The position numbers and the translations under genes were made by a program. Below, one piece after another: positions 51,216 to 59,975 of a stretch of DNA of 64,000 nucleotides (positions are counted from its first letter, which is position 1; every line of letters starts with the position of its first letter). The notes under the pieces are model-generated. The model ran no database searches. It saw nothing but the letters and a program-made list of their open reading frames with translations, and was not told the origin of the DNA. Source of the DNA: Rhodococcus sp. 14-1411-2a (GTDB taxonomy: Bacteria; Actinomycetota; Actinomycetes; Mycobacteriales; Mycobacteriaceae); the NCBI RefSeq assembly GCF_002259485.1, contig NZ_NPGA01000007.1:248001-312000 (forward strand). The letters are read 5' to 3'.

Positions 51216-52025
51216 TCACCGAGACGACCACGATTGCAACGGACCGCGGACCAGTCTGTCCTTGAGTTCTCTGGCGTGCCGTCGACTCACCGGCAGTTCG
51301 CAGGCAGCGAGGTTACCGCTGGCCCGCAGGCACACCACCAGACCCGAACCGACGCTGCGGATCCCCGTGACCAACCGCAGCGAGACCAGGTAGGAGCGGT
51401 GCACGCGCAGGAATCCGGCATCGGCCCAACGACTTTCGAGAGCCGAGATGGGTATGCGCACCAGGTGTGAGCCGTTGGAGGTGTGCAGTCTCGCGTAGTC
51501 GCCGTCGGCTTCGACCCACGCGACCGACGACCGGTGCACCAGGGTGGTGGTTCCGCCGAGTTCGACGGGAATGACCTCGTCGGCCGAGGTGTCCGCGGAC
51601 TCAGCGGGTCGACGCCGCGCGAGCAGCACCCGGCGCAGCGCCTCGGTGAGCCGATCCTCCCGCAACGGCTTGAGCAGGTAATCGACGGCACCGAGATCGA
51701 AGGCAGCCAGTGCCCGGTCGTCGTGGGCGGTGACGAACACGACCGCGGGTGGCCGCGCGAATGCCGACAGGATGCCGGCCAGTTCGAGACCGTCGAGCCC
51801 GGGCATGTTGATGTCGAGGAAGACCGCGTCCACCACTGGTTGCCCCGGGGCGGCGGTGTTCTGGATCTGCCGCAGGGCAGTGGTGGCGTCCTGCGCCGTG
51901 AACACCTCGGCGACGGTCTCCTGCTGGCGCAGCAGGAAGGCGAGTTCGTCCAGCGCCGGGCGCTCGTCGTCGACGGCGAGGACGACCAATCCGCGGCCGG
52001 GGTTGTCTTTGGCAGCCTGCGTCAT
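51216..52025 (-). CDS. LytTR-family response regulator
   Basis: A 269-residue regulator: receiver domain with acidic pocket AVDDE and phospho-acceptor Asp71 in FLDINMPG, Thr and Lys of the switch (VTAHD, LLKPLRED), then a LytTR DNA-binding domain (WVEADGDYARLHTSNGSHLV; FLRVHRSYLV). Its ATG overlaps the kinase stop (ATGA). Such regulators in other bacteria turn on carboxylate transporter genes; here the symporter at 48299-50041 is the obvious target. Confidence 0.93.
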   Translation of the reverse strand: MTQAAKDNPGRGLVVLAVDDERPALDELAFLLRQQETVAEVFTAQDATTALRQIQNTAAPGQPVVDAVFLDINMPGLDGLELAGILSAFARPPAVVFVTAHDDRALAAFDLGAVDYLLKPLREDRLTEALRRVLLARRRPAESADTSADEVIPVELGGTTTLVHRSSVAWVEADGDYARLHTSNGSHLVRIPISALESRWADAGFLRVHRSYLVSLRLVTGIRSVGSGLVVCLRASGNLAACELPVSRRHARELKDRLVRGPLQSWSSR

Positions 52026-53194
52026 GCCCGCACTCCCGGCCTGAATTTGGGCACCCGCATGCTGACTTTGGTGCCTGCGCCCGGTGCGGTGTCCACTACG
52101 AGACCGTAGTCGTTTCCGAAGGCTGCCCGCAGCCGATCGTCCACGTTCGCCAATCCGACATGGGCCGCGTCCTCGGTGTGCAGGCTTCCCGAGCGCAACA
52201 CCTCGGGGTCCATCCCCACACCGTCGTCCTCGATACTGATCACTGCGTCGGTGCCCTCGTCGGCGGCGATGATCGTCACGCGGCCGCCGTCGGCCTTACC
52301 GGACAGGCCGTGCCGGACGGCGTTCTCGACGAGCGGCTGCAGCGCGAGAAACGGCAGGGCGACGCCCAACACCTCGGGCGCGACCTGCAACGTGACCTGC
52401 AGGGAGTCGCCGAAGCGGGCGCGTTCGAGCATCAGGTACCGATCGATGTTGCGTAGCTCGTCCGCGAGCACCGTGAACTCTCCTGCGTTGCGAAACGAGT
52501 ATCGGGTGAAGTCGGCGAACTCGAGCACCAGCTCCCGCGCCCGATCCGGGTCGGTGCGCACGAACGACGCGATCGTGCCCAATGCGTTGTAGATGAAGTG
52601 CGGACTGATCTGTGCGCGCAGGGCCCGCACCTCGGCGCGGTCCAACCGCGCTCTCGACGCATCGAGTTCGGCGAGTTCGATCTGCCCGCACGCATAGCGA
52701 GCCACCTCGGCGATGGCCCCGAGCATGCCCGGTCCTGGCTCGGCGACGACAGCGGCCCCCAACACCCCGACCACCGGAGATTCGTCGACGACCAACGGCT
52801 GCACCACCAGCGCTCTCACCTCGTGGATCGACCCGAGCGGCAGACGCACCAGGACGCGCCGCTGCCCGTCCACCGCCCGCTTCGCCGCCTCGACGAATGC
52901 CGGTGTCAGCTCGTCCCACGGCCCGTCCCAGGCCAGCAGCGAACCGTCGGGATCGCAGATGCCCAGAGCATCCGCACCCGTCAGCACCCGCAGATGCGGC
53001 GCGGCGGCGGCGGCCGAACGAGCGTCGAGACCGTCGCGCAACGGCTTGGCCGCCAGCGAGGCGGTGTGCAGGGTGGCGTGGACGGCCCGCTCGGCAGGTG
53101 TGGTGAGGTCACGTCGACCGCGCAGGCTGATCACGGCGATCACCGAGACGATCACGGCCACGATCACCGCCAGTGCCGCCAGTGCCGCGGTCAT
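52022..53194 (-). CDS. LytS-like sensor histidine kinase
   Basis: A 390-residue kinase: one N-terminal membrane helix (ALAALAVIVAVIVSVIAVIS), a GAF-like region (about 55-185), His-kinase domain with the phospho-acceptor in RAQISPHFIYNALGTIASFV, and ATPase motifs LQPLVENAVRHG and IEDDGVGMD. Unlike classical LytS it has a single helix rather than a 5TM domain. ATG at 53194 overlaps the lipase stop by 4 bases; longer in-frame starts are rejected because they lie within the lipase gene. Confidence 0.92.
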   Translation of the reverse strand: MTAALAALAVIVAVIVSVIAVISLRGRRDLTTPAERAVHATLHTASLAAKPLRDGLDARSAAAAAPHLRVLTGADALGICDPDGSLLAWDGPWDELTPAFVEAAKRAVDGQRRVLVRLPLGSIHEVRALVVQPLVVDESPVVGVLGAAVVAEPGPGMLGAIAEVARYACGQIELAELDASRARLDRAEVRALRAQISPHFIYNALGTIASFVRTDPDRARELVLEFADFTRYSFRNAGEFTVLADELRNIDRYLMLERARFGDSLQVTLQVAPEVLGVALPFLALQPLVENAVRHGLSGKADGGRVTIIAADEGTDAVISIEDDGVGMDPEVLRSGSLHTEDAAHVGLANVDDRLRAAFGNDYGLVVDTAPGAGTKVSMRVPKFRPGVRA

Positions 53195-54384
53195 CGCGCG
53201 CACGTGGTCGAGGTGGGCACGTTCAGGAAGCGTTCGACGAGCCAGTCGACTCCGATGCCGTTGGCGGCCAGTTCGGCATGGCCCTGCTCCGGTTCGAAGC
53301 GAAGCTCGACATCGTCGCCGAGTGCGCAGGCCCGCGCTACCGCGTCGCGGGTCCACCGGGGATCGATGAGGTCGTCGCGTTCGCCGACCAGGACGAACAG
53401 CGGTACCCCGGTGCGAGTGGTCGGTAGCGCCTCCGATTCGAGCCACCGCCTCATCCGATCCGATGCCTCCTCGGAGTCCGGGAGGGCATCGGCCGGATCG
53501 AGGACGGCTCCGGCGTCGGCCTTGGAGAAGCCGAGCAGATCACTGCAGGCGGTCAGTGCGGTCACGTTGTCGGCGAACGTGCCGCGGATGTAGTCGGAGC
53601 GTTCGGCACTCGGATCCGCGGTGCGCAGACCCTCGTACAGATACGGCACCAGCAGCTGACGCGGCACGCTCTGCTCGGTCTCGGGCGCGAAGAAACGCGT
53701 CAGATCGGCCGTGGGCGAGAGCGCCGCGGCTCCGACCAGTTGCAGACCGTCGCCGTAGTTCTCGTTGCGCTCGGCTGCCGCCCAGACTGCTTGTCCGCCT
53801 TGGGAGGTGCCCACTGCACCCCACCTGGTGCCGACGTCGGGGACCACGTTGCGGGCCGCGCGGACCGCGTCGATGACGTCGTACGCTGCGGCGTCCCGGT
53901 CGAGGTAGGCCGGATCTCCCGGAGTCCCGAGGCCCTGATAATCCGTCACCACGACCACCGTGCCGCGTTCGAGGAACGGCGTCACCAGGCCGATGGTGCC
54001 CAACAGATTCGGGTACAGCGAGGGCGCACACTCGTCGGTGACACCGGTGGTTCCGTGCCCGACCGAGACGATCGGCCAGCCTCCGGGCGGCGCAGACCCG
54101 TTGGGCACGAACACCGTTCCCGAGGTCTGCGTACCGCCTCCGGTGACCCCGTCGGTGGTGCGGTAGACGATTTTCGTGGCGGTCGCGCCGAGATAGGCGA
54201 CACCGATGTCGACCTGACCGAGCAGCATCGAGGACACGATCTCACCGCGTTCGAAGCCCTCGGGTGCCGGAGCGGAGCCTGCGGACTGCACGGGGGCCGG
54301 GTCGACCGATTCGGCGGTGGGAGTGCTGCACGCGGCAAGGGCGAACACCAGTGCCGCGGCGACCACCGATCCGGTCGACCTCAC
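53191..54384 (-). CDS. secreted lipoprotein lipase (LIP family)
   Basis: A 397-residue alpha/beta hydrolase with a lipoprotein signal peptide (VAAALVFALAAC, lipobox LAAC), so it is probably anchored on the cell surface. The segments VSVGHGTTGVTDECAPS, nucleophile elbow VGTSQGGQAVW, acid in VGERDDLIDPRW and His in PEQGHAELAANG mark the secretory lipase family. GTG at 54384 with AGGAG ten bases upstream is the likely start. First gene of an operon with the kinase and regulator, an unusual link between an ester hydrolase and a signalling pair. Confidence 0.88.
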   Translation of the reverse strand: MRSTGSVVAAALVFALAACSTPTAESVDPAPVQSAGSAPAPEGFERGEIVSSMLLGQVDIGVAYLGATATKIVYRTTDGVTGGGTQTSGTVFVPNGSAPPGGWPIVSVGHGTTGVTDECAPSLYPNLLGTIGLVTPFLERGTVVVVTDYQGLGTPGDPAYLDRDAAAYDVIDAVRAARNVVPDVGTRWGAVGTSQGGQAVWAAAERNENYGDGLQLVGAAALSPTADLTRFFAPETEQSVPRQLLVPYLYEGLRTADPSAERSDYIRGTFADNVTALTACSDLLGFSKADAGAVLDPADALPDSEEASDRMRRWLESEALPTTRTGVPLFVLVGERDDLIDPRWTRDAVARACALGDDVELRFEPEQGHAELAANGIGVDWLVERFLNVPTSTTCAR

Positions 54385-54412
54385 TGTCTCTGCGCTCCTA
54401 CATTGCGTTCGT

Positions 54413-56041
54413 CTACGTCGTGCGTCGTGCGATGCGGGCTTCCGCCGCAATTTCTTCCACGTCCAAGCCATTCAACACTGCCCGCAGAGCTTCGTCCTCC
54501 AACTCCCCCGAGTCGCGGGCCGCGATGAGTGCCGCTCGCTGCGCGACCAGGACGTTGTGCCGCAGCGAATCGAACAACGCTCCTGCCGCCGCGATTCGCT
54601 TCTCGCGATCCTCGGTCTCGTCGGCATCCAATCGAGCGCGCACCGAGCGTCGGACGCGCTCGATCACCTCCGCGACACGTTCGCTGTCCACTCCTGGAAT
54701 TCCGTCCTTCGCCGCGCGCTGCAGATAGTCCTCCGCCGCGGTACGGGCGATGGCCTGCGAGAGCAGCCGCTGATTGTCGTTGCGCTGTTGCTCGAGTGGA
54801 TCTGCGACGTCGAGTCGACGGATCAGCAGCGGAAGCGTCAGCCCCTGCAGCAGCAACGTCCCGACCGCGACGACGAAGGCCACGGCCTGAATCACTGCGC
54901 GGCCGGGGAATTCGTCGCCGAGCACGGTGGTCAGCGGCACACCGGCCGCCGCAGCGAGCGTGACCACCCCACGCATGCCCGCCCACGAGAGCACGAGGTT
55001 CTGCTGCCACGTCAATCCCGCTTCACCGGTCGCAGATCGTCGAAACAGCTTACGAAGCAGTATGTCTCGACCGGAGTTTGCGAAGATCCACGCTGGACGC
55101 ACCGCTATGACCGCGACGAGCACCAGCAACGCATAGGCGAATACGTGGTGGACCGGCAACCCCTCACGCTGGACCTCTTCGATGACGAACTTCAGCTGTA
55201 AACCCATGTAGGCGAACACGAATGCTTCGAGCAGAAGATCCAGCGTTGGCCACACCTGCCGTTCCTGGACCCTCGTGGCCACCGAGACGTCGGCAGTGAC
55301 GCGGCCCAGAACGAAGCCTGCCGTGACGACAGCGAGCACACCGGAGGCATGAATTTCCTCGGCCGCCAGATAGGCCGCGAACGGTAGGACGAGTCCGAGC
55401 ACAGTTTCCAGCGCCGAGTCGGCGATGCGATTGCGGACGAAACGAACGAGGCGCGAGAGGACGAATCCGACCAGAACACCGCCGACGATCTCGTACAGGA
55501 AGAACAGCACCGGTGAGCCCAGTTCGATTCGACTGCCCGTCACCGACGCGACGGCCAGGGTGAACAGAGTCAACGCGGCCGCGTCGTTCACCAAGGACTC
55601 GCCGGTCAAGATCGCCATCATCCGCGCGGGCAGACCGAGTTTGCGGCCGACGGCGACGGCGGACACCGCGTCGGGCGGGGCGACGACGGCACCGAGGACC
55701 AGAGCCGCACCCAAGGTCAGCTCCGGAATCAGCAGATTGGCGAACCAGCCGACGGCCACCGTCGTCACGATCACCATGACCAGTCCGAGCCGAAGGATCT
55801 GACCGAGATTTCGCCGGAAGGTGACGAACGAGAAATCCAGCGCGGCGGAGTACAGCAGCGGCGGAAGCACCACGCCGAGGATCAGCTGAGGCGACAGGCT
55901 GACGTGCGGGACCCCGGGAACGAACGAGGCAATGGATCCGACGGTGACCAGGACAAGCGGGACCTGCAGATCGATACGCCTGGCGAAACCGGCGACTGCG
56001 ATCGCGAAGATGACTACGAGAAGAAGAATCGGTCCGTCCAC
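54413..56041 (-). CDS. CPA1-type Na+/H+ antiporter
   Basis: A 542-residue antiporter: about 12 membrane helices with the family's ion-binding motif LTGESLVNDAAALTLF and GVVLPPLLYSAALDFSF, then a cytoplasmic C-terminal helical domain (about residues 400-542) that probably senses pH. It exports Na+ in exchange for protons. It follows the MT0933-type gene on the same strand with 77 bases between, and precedes the lipase gene by 28 bases. Confidence 0.92.
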   Translation of the reverse strand: MDGPILLLVVIFAIAVAGFARRIDLQVPLVLVTVGSIASFVPGVPHVSLSPQLILGVVLPPLLYSAALDFSFVTFRRNLGQILRLGLVMVIVTTVAVGWFANLLIPELTLGAALVLGAVVAPPDAVSAVAVGRKLGLPARMMAILTGESLVNDAAALTLFTLAVASVTGSRIELGSPVLFFLYEIVGGVLVGFVLSRLVRFVRNRIADSALETVLGLVLPFAAYLAAEEIHASGVLAVVTAGFVLGRVTADVSVATRVQERQVWPTLDLLLEAFVFAYMGLQLKFVIEEVQREGLPVHHVFAYALLVLVAVIAVRPAWIFANSGRDILLRKLFRRSATGEAGLTWQQNLVLSWAGMRGVVTLAAAAGVPLTTVLGDEFPGRAVIQAVAFVVAVGTLLLQGLTLPLLIRRLDVADPLEQQRNDNQRLLSQAIARTAAEDYLQRAAKDGIPGVDSERVAEVIERVRRSVRARLDADETEDREKRIAAAGALFDSLRHNVLVAQRAALIAARDSGELEDEALRAVLNGLDVEEIAAEARIARRTT

Positions 56042-56118
56042 CCCGACGATTGTGCCGTCAGCCGCACCCCGGGGTACGACCGACGGCCACGATCACCGAT
56101 GCGGAAGACCGAAAGGTC

Positions 56119-56307
56119 CTACTTGTCCGGAATCGCCTTCTTGACTGCGTCCTGAACCTTGTCGACCTTGTCGGAGTACTTCCCGCCGGTCTTGTTGTCG
56201 ATGAAGTCCCCAGCCTTCTCCACGACGTCGTCGATCTTGTCCGAGTTCTCGGCCGCAAGGTCCTTGCCCTTGTCGACCATGCCCTTCAAATTGTCTGCGA
56301 AGCCCAT
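56119..56307 (-). CDS. MT0933-like small protein (Rv0909-type antitoxin)
   Basis: A 62-residue, strongly charged helical protein (MGFADNLKGMVDKGKDLAAE; GDFIDNKTGGKYSDKVDKVQ). It resembles Rv0909, named as antitoxin to Rv0910. As in M. tuberculosis it lies beside the ctpE gene, but the Rv0910-like gene is not next to it. The KTGGKY core is the family hallmark. It could equally be a stress-type small protein. Confidence 0.8.
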   Translation of the reverse strand: MGFADNLKGMVDKGKDLAAENSDKIDDVVEKAGDFIDNKTGGKYSDKVDKVQDAVKKAIPDK

Positions 56308-56349
56308 GAAACTCTCCTGCCGGTCGGGTGCAACGGAACACCCGGAAGC

Positions 56350-58746
56350 CTACGTTTCGTTCTGCCGATTGCGTAGTACCGATCCGAATCGATGAGCCAC
56401 CTCGACGAGCGCGATACCGATGCCGCCGATGATCAACGCACTGGTGGTGGCTCCGACGTTCGACGGATCGAGCTTGAAGAAGGTGCGGCAGAACGGGATT
56501 GCGAACAGCAGCAGATAGCCACCGACCGACCCACCGAGCAGCAGGATCTTCCACCAGTTGTAGGGCCGCGCGACGACGGCCAACACCCACAGCGCGATCA
56601 TGATCAACGTGATCAGCGCGGTGGTACTGGCCTGCGTCACCTGGGTCTCGCTGGCGTTGGGGCCCGCGTAGACCAGCAGGTAGGAGACGAACGTGCACGA
56701 GCCGACGATCAGACCGGACGGGACGGCCAGCCGCATCACCCGCGAGACGAATCCGCTGCGCGCCCGCTCGTTGTTGGGCGCGAGCGAGAGAACGAACGCC
56801 GGGATGCCGATGGTGAACCATGCCGCGATCGTCACGTGCCGGGGCAGGAACGGATACGGAATCGGCTCGAAGTGGAAGATCTGCGAGAGCACACCCGAGA
56901 GCCCGATCAGAAACGCCAGCAACACCGAGTACACGGTCTTGGTGAGGAACAGATTGGAGACACGCTCGATGTTGCCGATGACGCGTCGCCCCTCCCCCAC
57001 GACGTAGGGCAACGTGGCGAACTTGTTGTCCAACAACACGATCTGCGCGACGGCTCGGGTGGCCGCACTCCCCGAACCCATCGAGACGCCGATATCGGCG
57101 TCCTTGAGTGCGAGCACGTCATTGACGCCGTCGCCGGTCATCGCGACCGTGTGGCCGCGAGATTGCAACGCGCCCACCATCGCCCGCTTCTGATCGGGCC
57201 GGACCCGACCGAACGTGGTGGAGGACGCCACGGCGTCGGCCAGCTTGTCGGAGTCCTCGGGCAGATCACGCGCATCGATCGGGGCGTCGCCGCCCGGCAG
57301 GCCGAGCGAACCCGCGACCGCACCGACCGAGACGGCATTGTCGCCGGAGATGACCTTGACCTCGACGTGCTGGCTTGCGAAGTACTCCAACGTGTCTCGG
57401 GCATCCTCGCGCACCTTCTGCTCGAGAATCACCAGCGCACGCGGTGTCACCACACCGGGTGCCTCGTCGTCGTCGACCGAGCGGTCCGAGCTGGCGAGCA
57501 ACAACACCCGGAGTCCACGCGAGCCTGTTTCCTCGGCGCGACGAGCAATGTCGGAGGAGGCGTCGAGCAACACGTCCGGTGCACCGAGCAGCCAGTTCCC
57601 GTGGTCGCCGTAGGACAGTCCGCTCCACTTCTTGGCCGAGGAGAACGGGGCCACGGCGCTCTGCGTCCACCCGGGCGCGTCCGGATACGCTTCGCCGACG
57701 GCCTGCACGCTCGCATTCGGCCGCGGATCGTCGTGCGCCAGAGATGCGAGAGCCGCTGTGACGGAGTCGGAATCGTGCTCGTCCATCAGCATCAACTCGG
57801 ACAGCCGCATACCGTTCTCGGTGAGGGTTCCGGTCTTGTCCGCACACACCACGTCGACGCGGGCGAGGCCTTCGATCGCAGGCAGCTCCTGGACCAGGCA
57901 CTGCCGTTGACCGAGTCGGATCACACCCACCGCGAATGCGATGGACGTCATCAACACCAGGCCTTCGGGCACCATCGGAACGAGCGCGGCGACCATACCG
58001 TTGAGGGCCGGCTTCAAAGCCTGACCGCTGGAGAACAATTGGTTGTAGATGATCAGCGCGCCCGCCGGAATCATCAGGTACGTGATGAACTTCAGGATCT
58101 TGTCGATACCGCTGCGCAGCTCGGACTTGACCAGCGTGAACTTGCTCGCCTCCTCGGCGAGCTTGGCCGCGTACGCATCTCGGCCCACCTTCGTCGCACG
58201 GTACGCCCCACTGCCTGCGACCACGAAGCTTCCCGACAGCACCTGCGTCGCTTCGAGTTTGTGCACCGTGTCGGCCTCGCCGGTGAGCAACGACTCGTCG
58301 ACCTCGAGGCTTGCGCTCTCGATCACCTCACCGTCGACGACGATCTGATCACCGGGACCGAGTTCGACGATGTCGCCGAGCACGACCTCGTCGGGGGGAA
58401 TCTGCTTCGAGACGCCCTCGCGTCGAACCTGAGGCTTGTTCTGTCCGACGATGGCCAGCCGATCCAGCGTGCGCTTCGCGCGAATCTCCTGCACGATGCC
58501 GATGCCGCTGTTCGCGACGATCAACAGCCCGAACATGCCGTCGATCACCGAGCCCGTCGAGAGCACGATGATCAACAGCACACCGAGGATCGCGTTGATT
58601 CGGGTGAACACGTTGCCGCGGACGATGTCGCGAACCGACCGAGAAGCACGGGCCGGAACGTCGTTGGATTTTCCCTCGGCCCTGAGCCTGGCGACGTCCG
58701 CCTCGGTCAGCCCGGTGTCCCGCTGAGCATCGGCCTCGATAGACAT
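56350..58746 (-). CDS. ctpE: P-type cation ATPase, CtpE-like
   Basis: A 798-residue P-type ATPase. Actuator loop LLTGEAD (residues 154-160; the usual TGES has Ala for Ser), membrane motif PEGL (260-263), phosphorylation site Asp303 in [10 protein letters not shown], nucleotide domain with KWSGLSY, hinge [17 protein letters not shown], and about eight to ten membrane helices. The order with Rv0909- and Rv0906-like genes supports CtpE, described as a calcium-uptake ATPase in mycobacteria. It starts 19 bases after the MBL-fold gene. Confidence 0.9.
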   Translation of the reverse strand: MSIEADAQRDTGLTEADVARLRAEGKSNDVPARASRSVRDIVRGNVFTRINAILGVLLIIVLSTGSVIDGMFGLLIVANSGIGIVQEIRAKRTLDRLAIVGQNKPQVRREGVSKQIPPDEVVLGDIVELGPGDQIVVDGEVIESASLEVDESLLTGEADTVHKLEATQVLSGSFVVAGSGAYRATKVGRDAYAAKLAEEASKFTLVKSELRSGIDKILKFITYLMIPAGALIIYNQLFSSGQALKPALNGMVAALVPMVPEGLVLMTSIAFAVGVIRLGQRQCLVQELPAIEGLARVDVVCADKTGTLTENGMRLSELMLMDEHDSDSVTAALASLAHDDPRPNASVQAVGEAYPDAPGWTQSAVAPFSSAKKWSGLSYGDHGNWLLGAPDVLLDASSDIARRAEETGSRGLRVLLLASSDRSVDDDEAPGVVTPRALVILEQKVREDARDTLEYFASQHVEVKVISGDNAVSVGAVAGSLGLPGGDAPIDARDLPEDSDKLADAVASSTTFGRVRPDQKRAMVGALQSRGHTVAMTGDGVNDVLALKDADIGVSMGSGSAATRAVAQIVLLDNKFATLPYVVGEGRRVIGNIERVSNLFLTKTVYSVLLAFLIGLSGVLSQIFHFEPIPYPFLPRHVTIAAWFTIGIPAFVLSLAPNNERARSGFVSRVMRLAVPSGLIVGSCTFVSYLLVYAGPNASETQVTQASTTALITLIMIALWVLAVVARPYNWWKILLLGGSVGGYLLLFAIPFCRTFFKLDPSNVGATTSALIIGGIGIALVEVAHRFGSVLRNRQNET

Positions 58747-58765
58747 GCGTGCAGCTTAAACCCGC

Positions 58766-59890
58766 TCAGCCGAGCCGAGACCACCAGCGATCGTCGTGCA
58801 GGGTTCGGGTGCCGTCGATGCGCTGGCCCGGCATCGGTACCGCCACCTGCACACCGACGTCCTGCGCAGCGGCATGCAGCCGCACGATCGGCTCGGACCA
58901 CGGATGGAAGGCGAGGTTGAACGTGGCCCAGTGAATCGGAACGAAGATGCCCGACGCCGTCAGGTCGATGTGCGCCGTGACCGCTTCCTCGGGATTCATG
59001 TGGATGTCCGGCCACCGGGCGTCGTAGGCCCCGACGGGCAGCAGCGTCAGGTCGAAGGGGCCGTAGTTGCTGCCGATCTCGGCGAACTTCGGTGTGTAGC
59101 CGGTGTCGCCGCCGAAGAAGACGCGTCGAATCGGACCGGCGAAGGCCCAGGACGCCCACTGCGTCGAGTCCCGGGTCAGACCGCGGCCGGAGAAATGCCG
59201 AGCCTCGGTGCACGTGACAGTGAGGCCGCCGATGTTGGTCTGCTCGTCCCAGTCCAGCTCGATGATGCGCTCGTCGGGCACCCGCCACTTACGCAGGTGA
59301 GCGCCGATGCCGAGCGGCACGACGAACGGAGCCGACTGTGTACTCGCCAGCTTCTGCACCGTCGCCTTGTCGAGGTGGTCGTAATGATCGTGGGAGATCA
59401 CGATGGCGTCGACCGTCGGTAGGTCGACCAACTCGACCGGCGTCGGATGCAGCCGTGCCGGGCCCACCACCGAGGACGGGGACACCCGGTTGCTCCACAC
59501 CGGATCGGCGAGGACGCGATAGCCGTCGACCTCGACGAGCACACTCGAGTGGCCGTACCAGGTGACGGCCAGCTCGCCCGCGTCCACCGGCGCGATGGGC
59601 GGCGCCAACGGAATCGGGCGTTGCGGCCTGCCCTTGCCGCGTTCGGTGATCAGCGAGACGAACATGTTCTGCTGTCCCTTCTCGCCGCGCCCCGGTACGT
59701 AGCTCGAGCTCGGGTCGGAGTTGTGGAACCGGCGATCGCGGTATCGCGGAGACCCGGCGGCATACGGAGTGATGTGCACGCGTCGGGCACCGATGGCCGA
59801 CGGCAGACCCCACAGCGCACGCGCCAACCAGGCCCCGCTCAGTGCTGCCGTTGCTCCCAGAACGAACTTCGTCTTCGTCACGGCCACCAC
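58766..59890 (-). CDS. membrane-anchored MBL-fold hydrolase (Rv0906/NAPE-PLD-like)
   Basis: A 374-residue metallo-beta-lactamase fold protein. An N-terminal hydrophobic stretch (FVLGATAALSGAWLARALWG) may anchor it. The metal motif ISHDHYDHLD, WYGHSSVLVEVDGYR, FGGDTGYTPKF and HMNPEEAVTAH are diagnostic of the UlaG/NAPE-PLD group, which cleaves phosphodiesters in lipids. Probably co-transcribed with ctpE. It is divergent from htpG. Confidence 0.88.
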   Translation of the reverse strand: MVAVTKTKFVLGATAALSGAWLARALWGLPSAIGARRVHITPYAAGSPRYRDRRFHNSDPSSSYVPGRGEKGQQNMFVSLITERGKGRPQRPIPLAPPIAPVDAGELAVTWYGHSSVLVEVDGYRVLADPVWSNRVSPSSVVGPARLHPTPVELVDLPTVDAIVISHDHYDHLDKATVQKLASTQSAPFVVPLGIGAHLRKWRVPDERIIELDWDEQTNIGGLTVTCTEARHFSGRGLTRDSTQWASWAFAGPIRRVFFGGDTGYTPKFAEIGSNYGPFDLTLLPVGAYDARWPDIHMNPEEAVTAHIDLTASGIFVPIHWATFNLAFHPWSEPIVRLHAAAQDVGVQVAVPMPGQRIDGTRTLHDDRWWSRLG

Positions 59891-59975
59891 AGTAGGCGGC
59901 GCCGACGTCTTCGCAGCTCACCCGTAGTCTTGCCGTAGAATATTCGCGTCGGTTTTGCTGCTAGAAGGGGAGACA

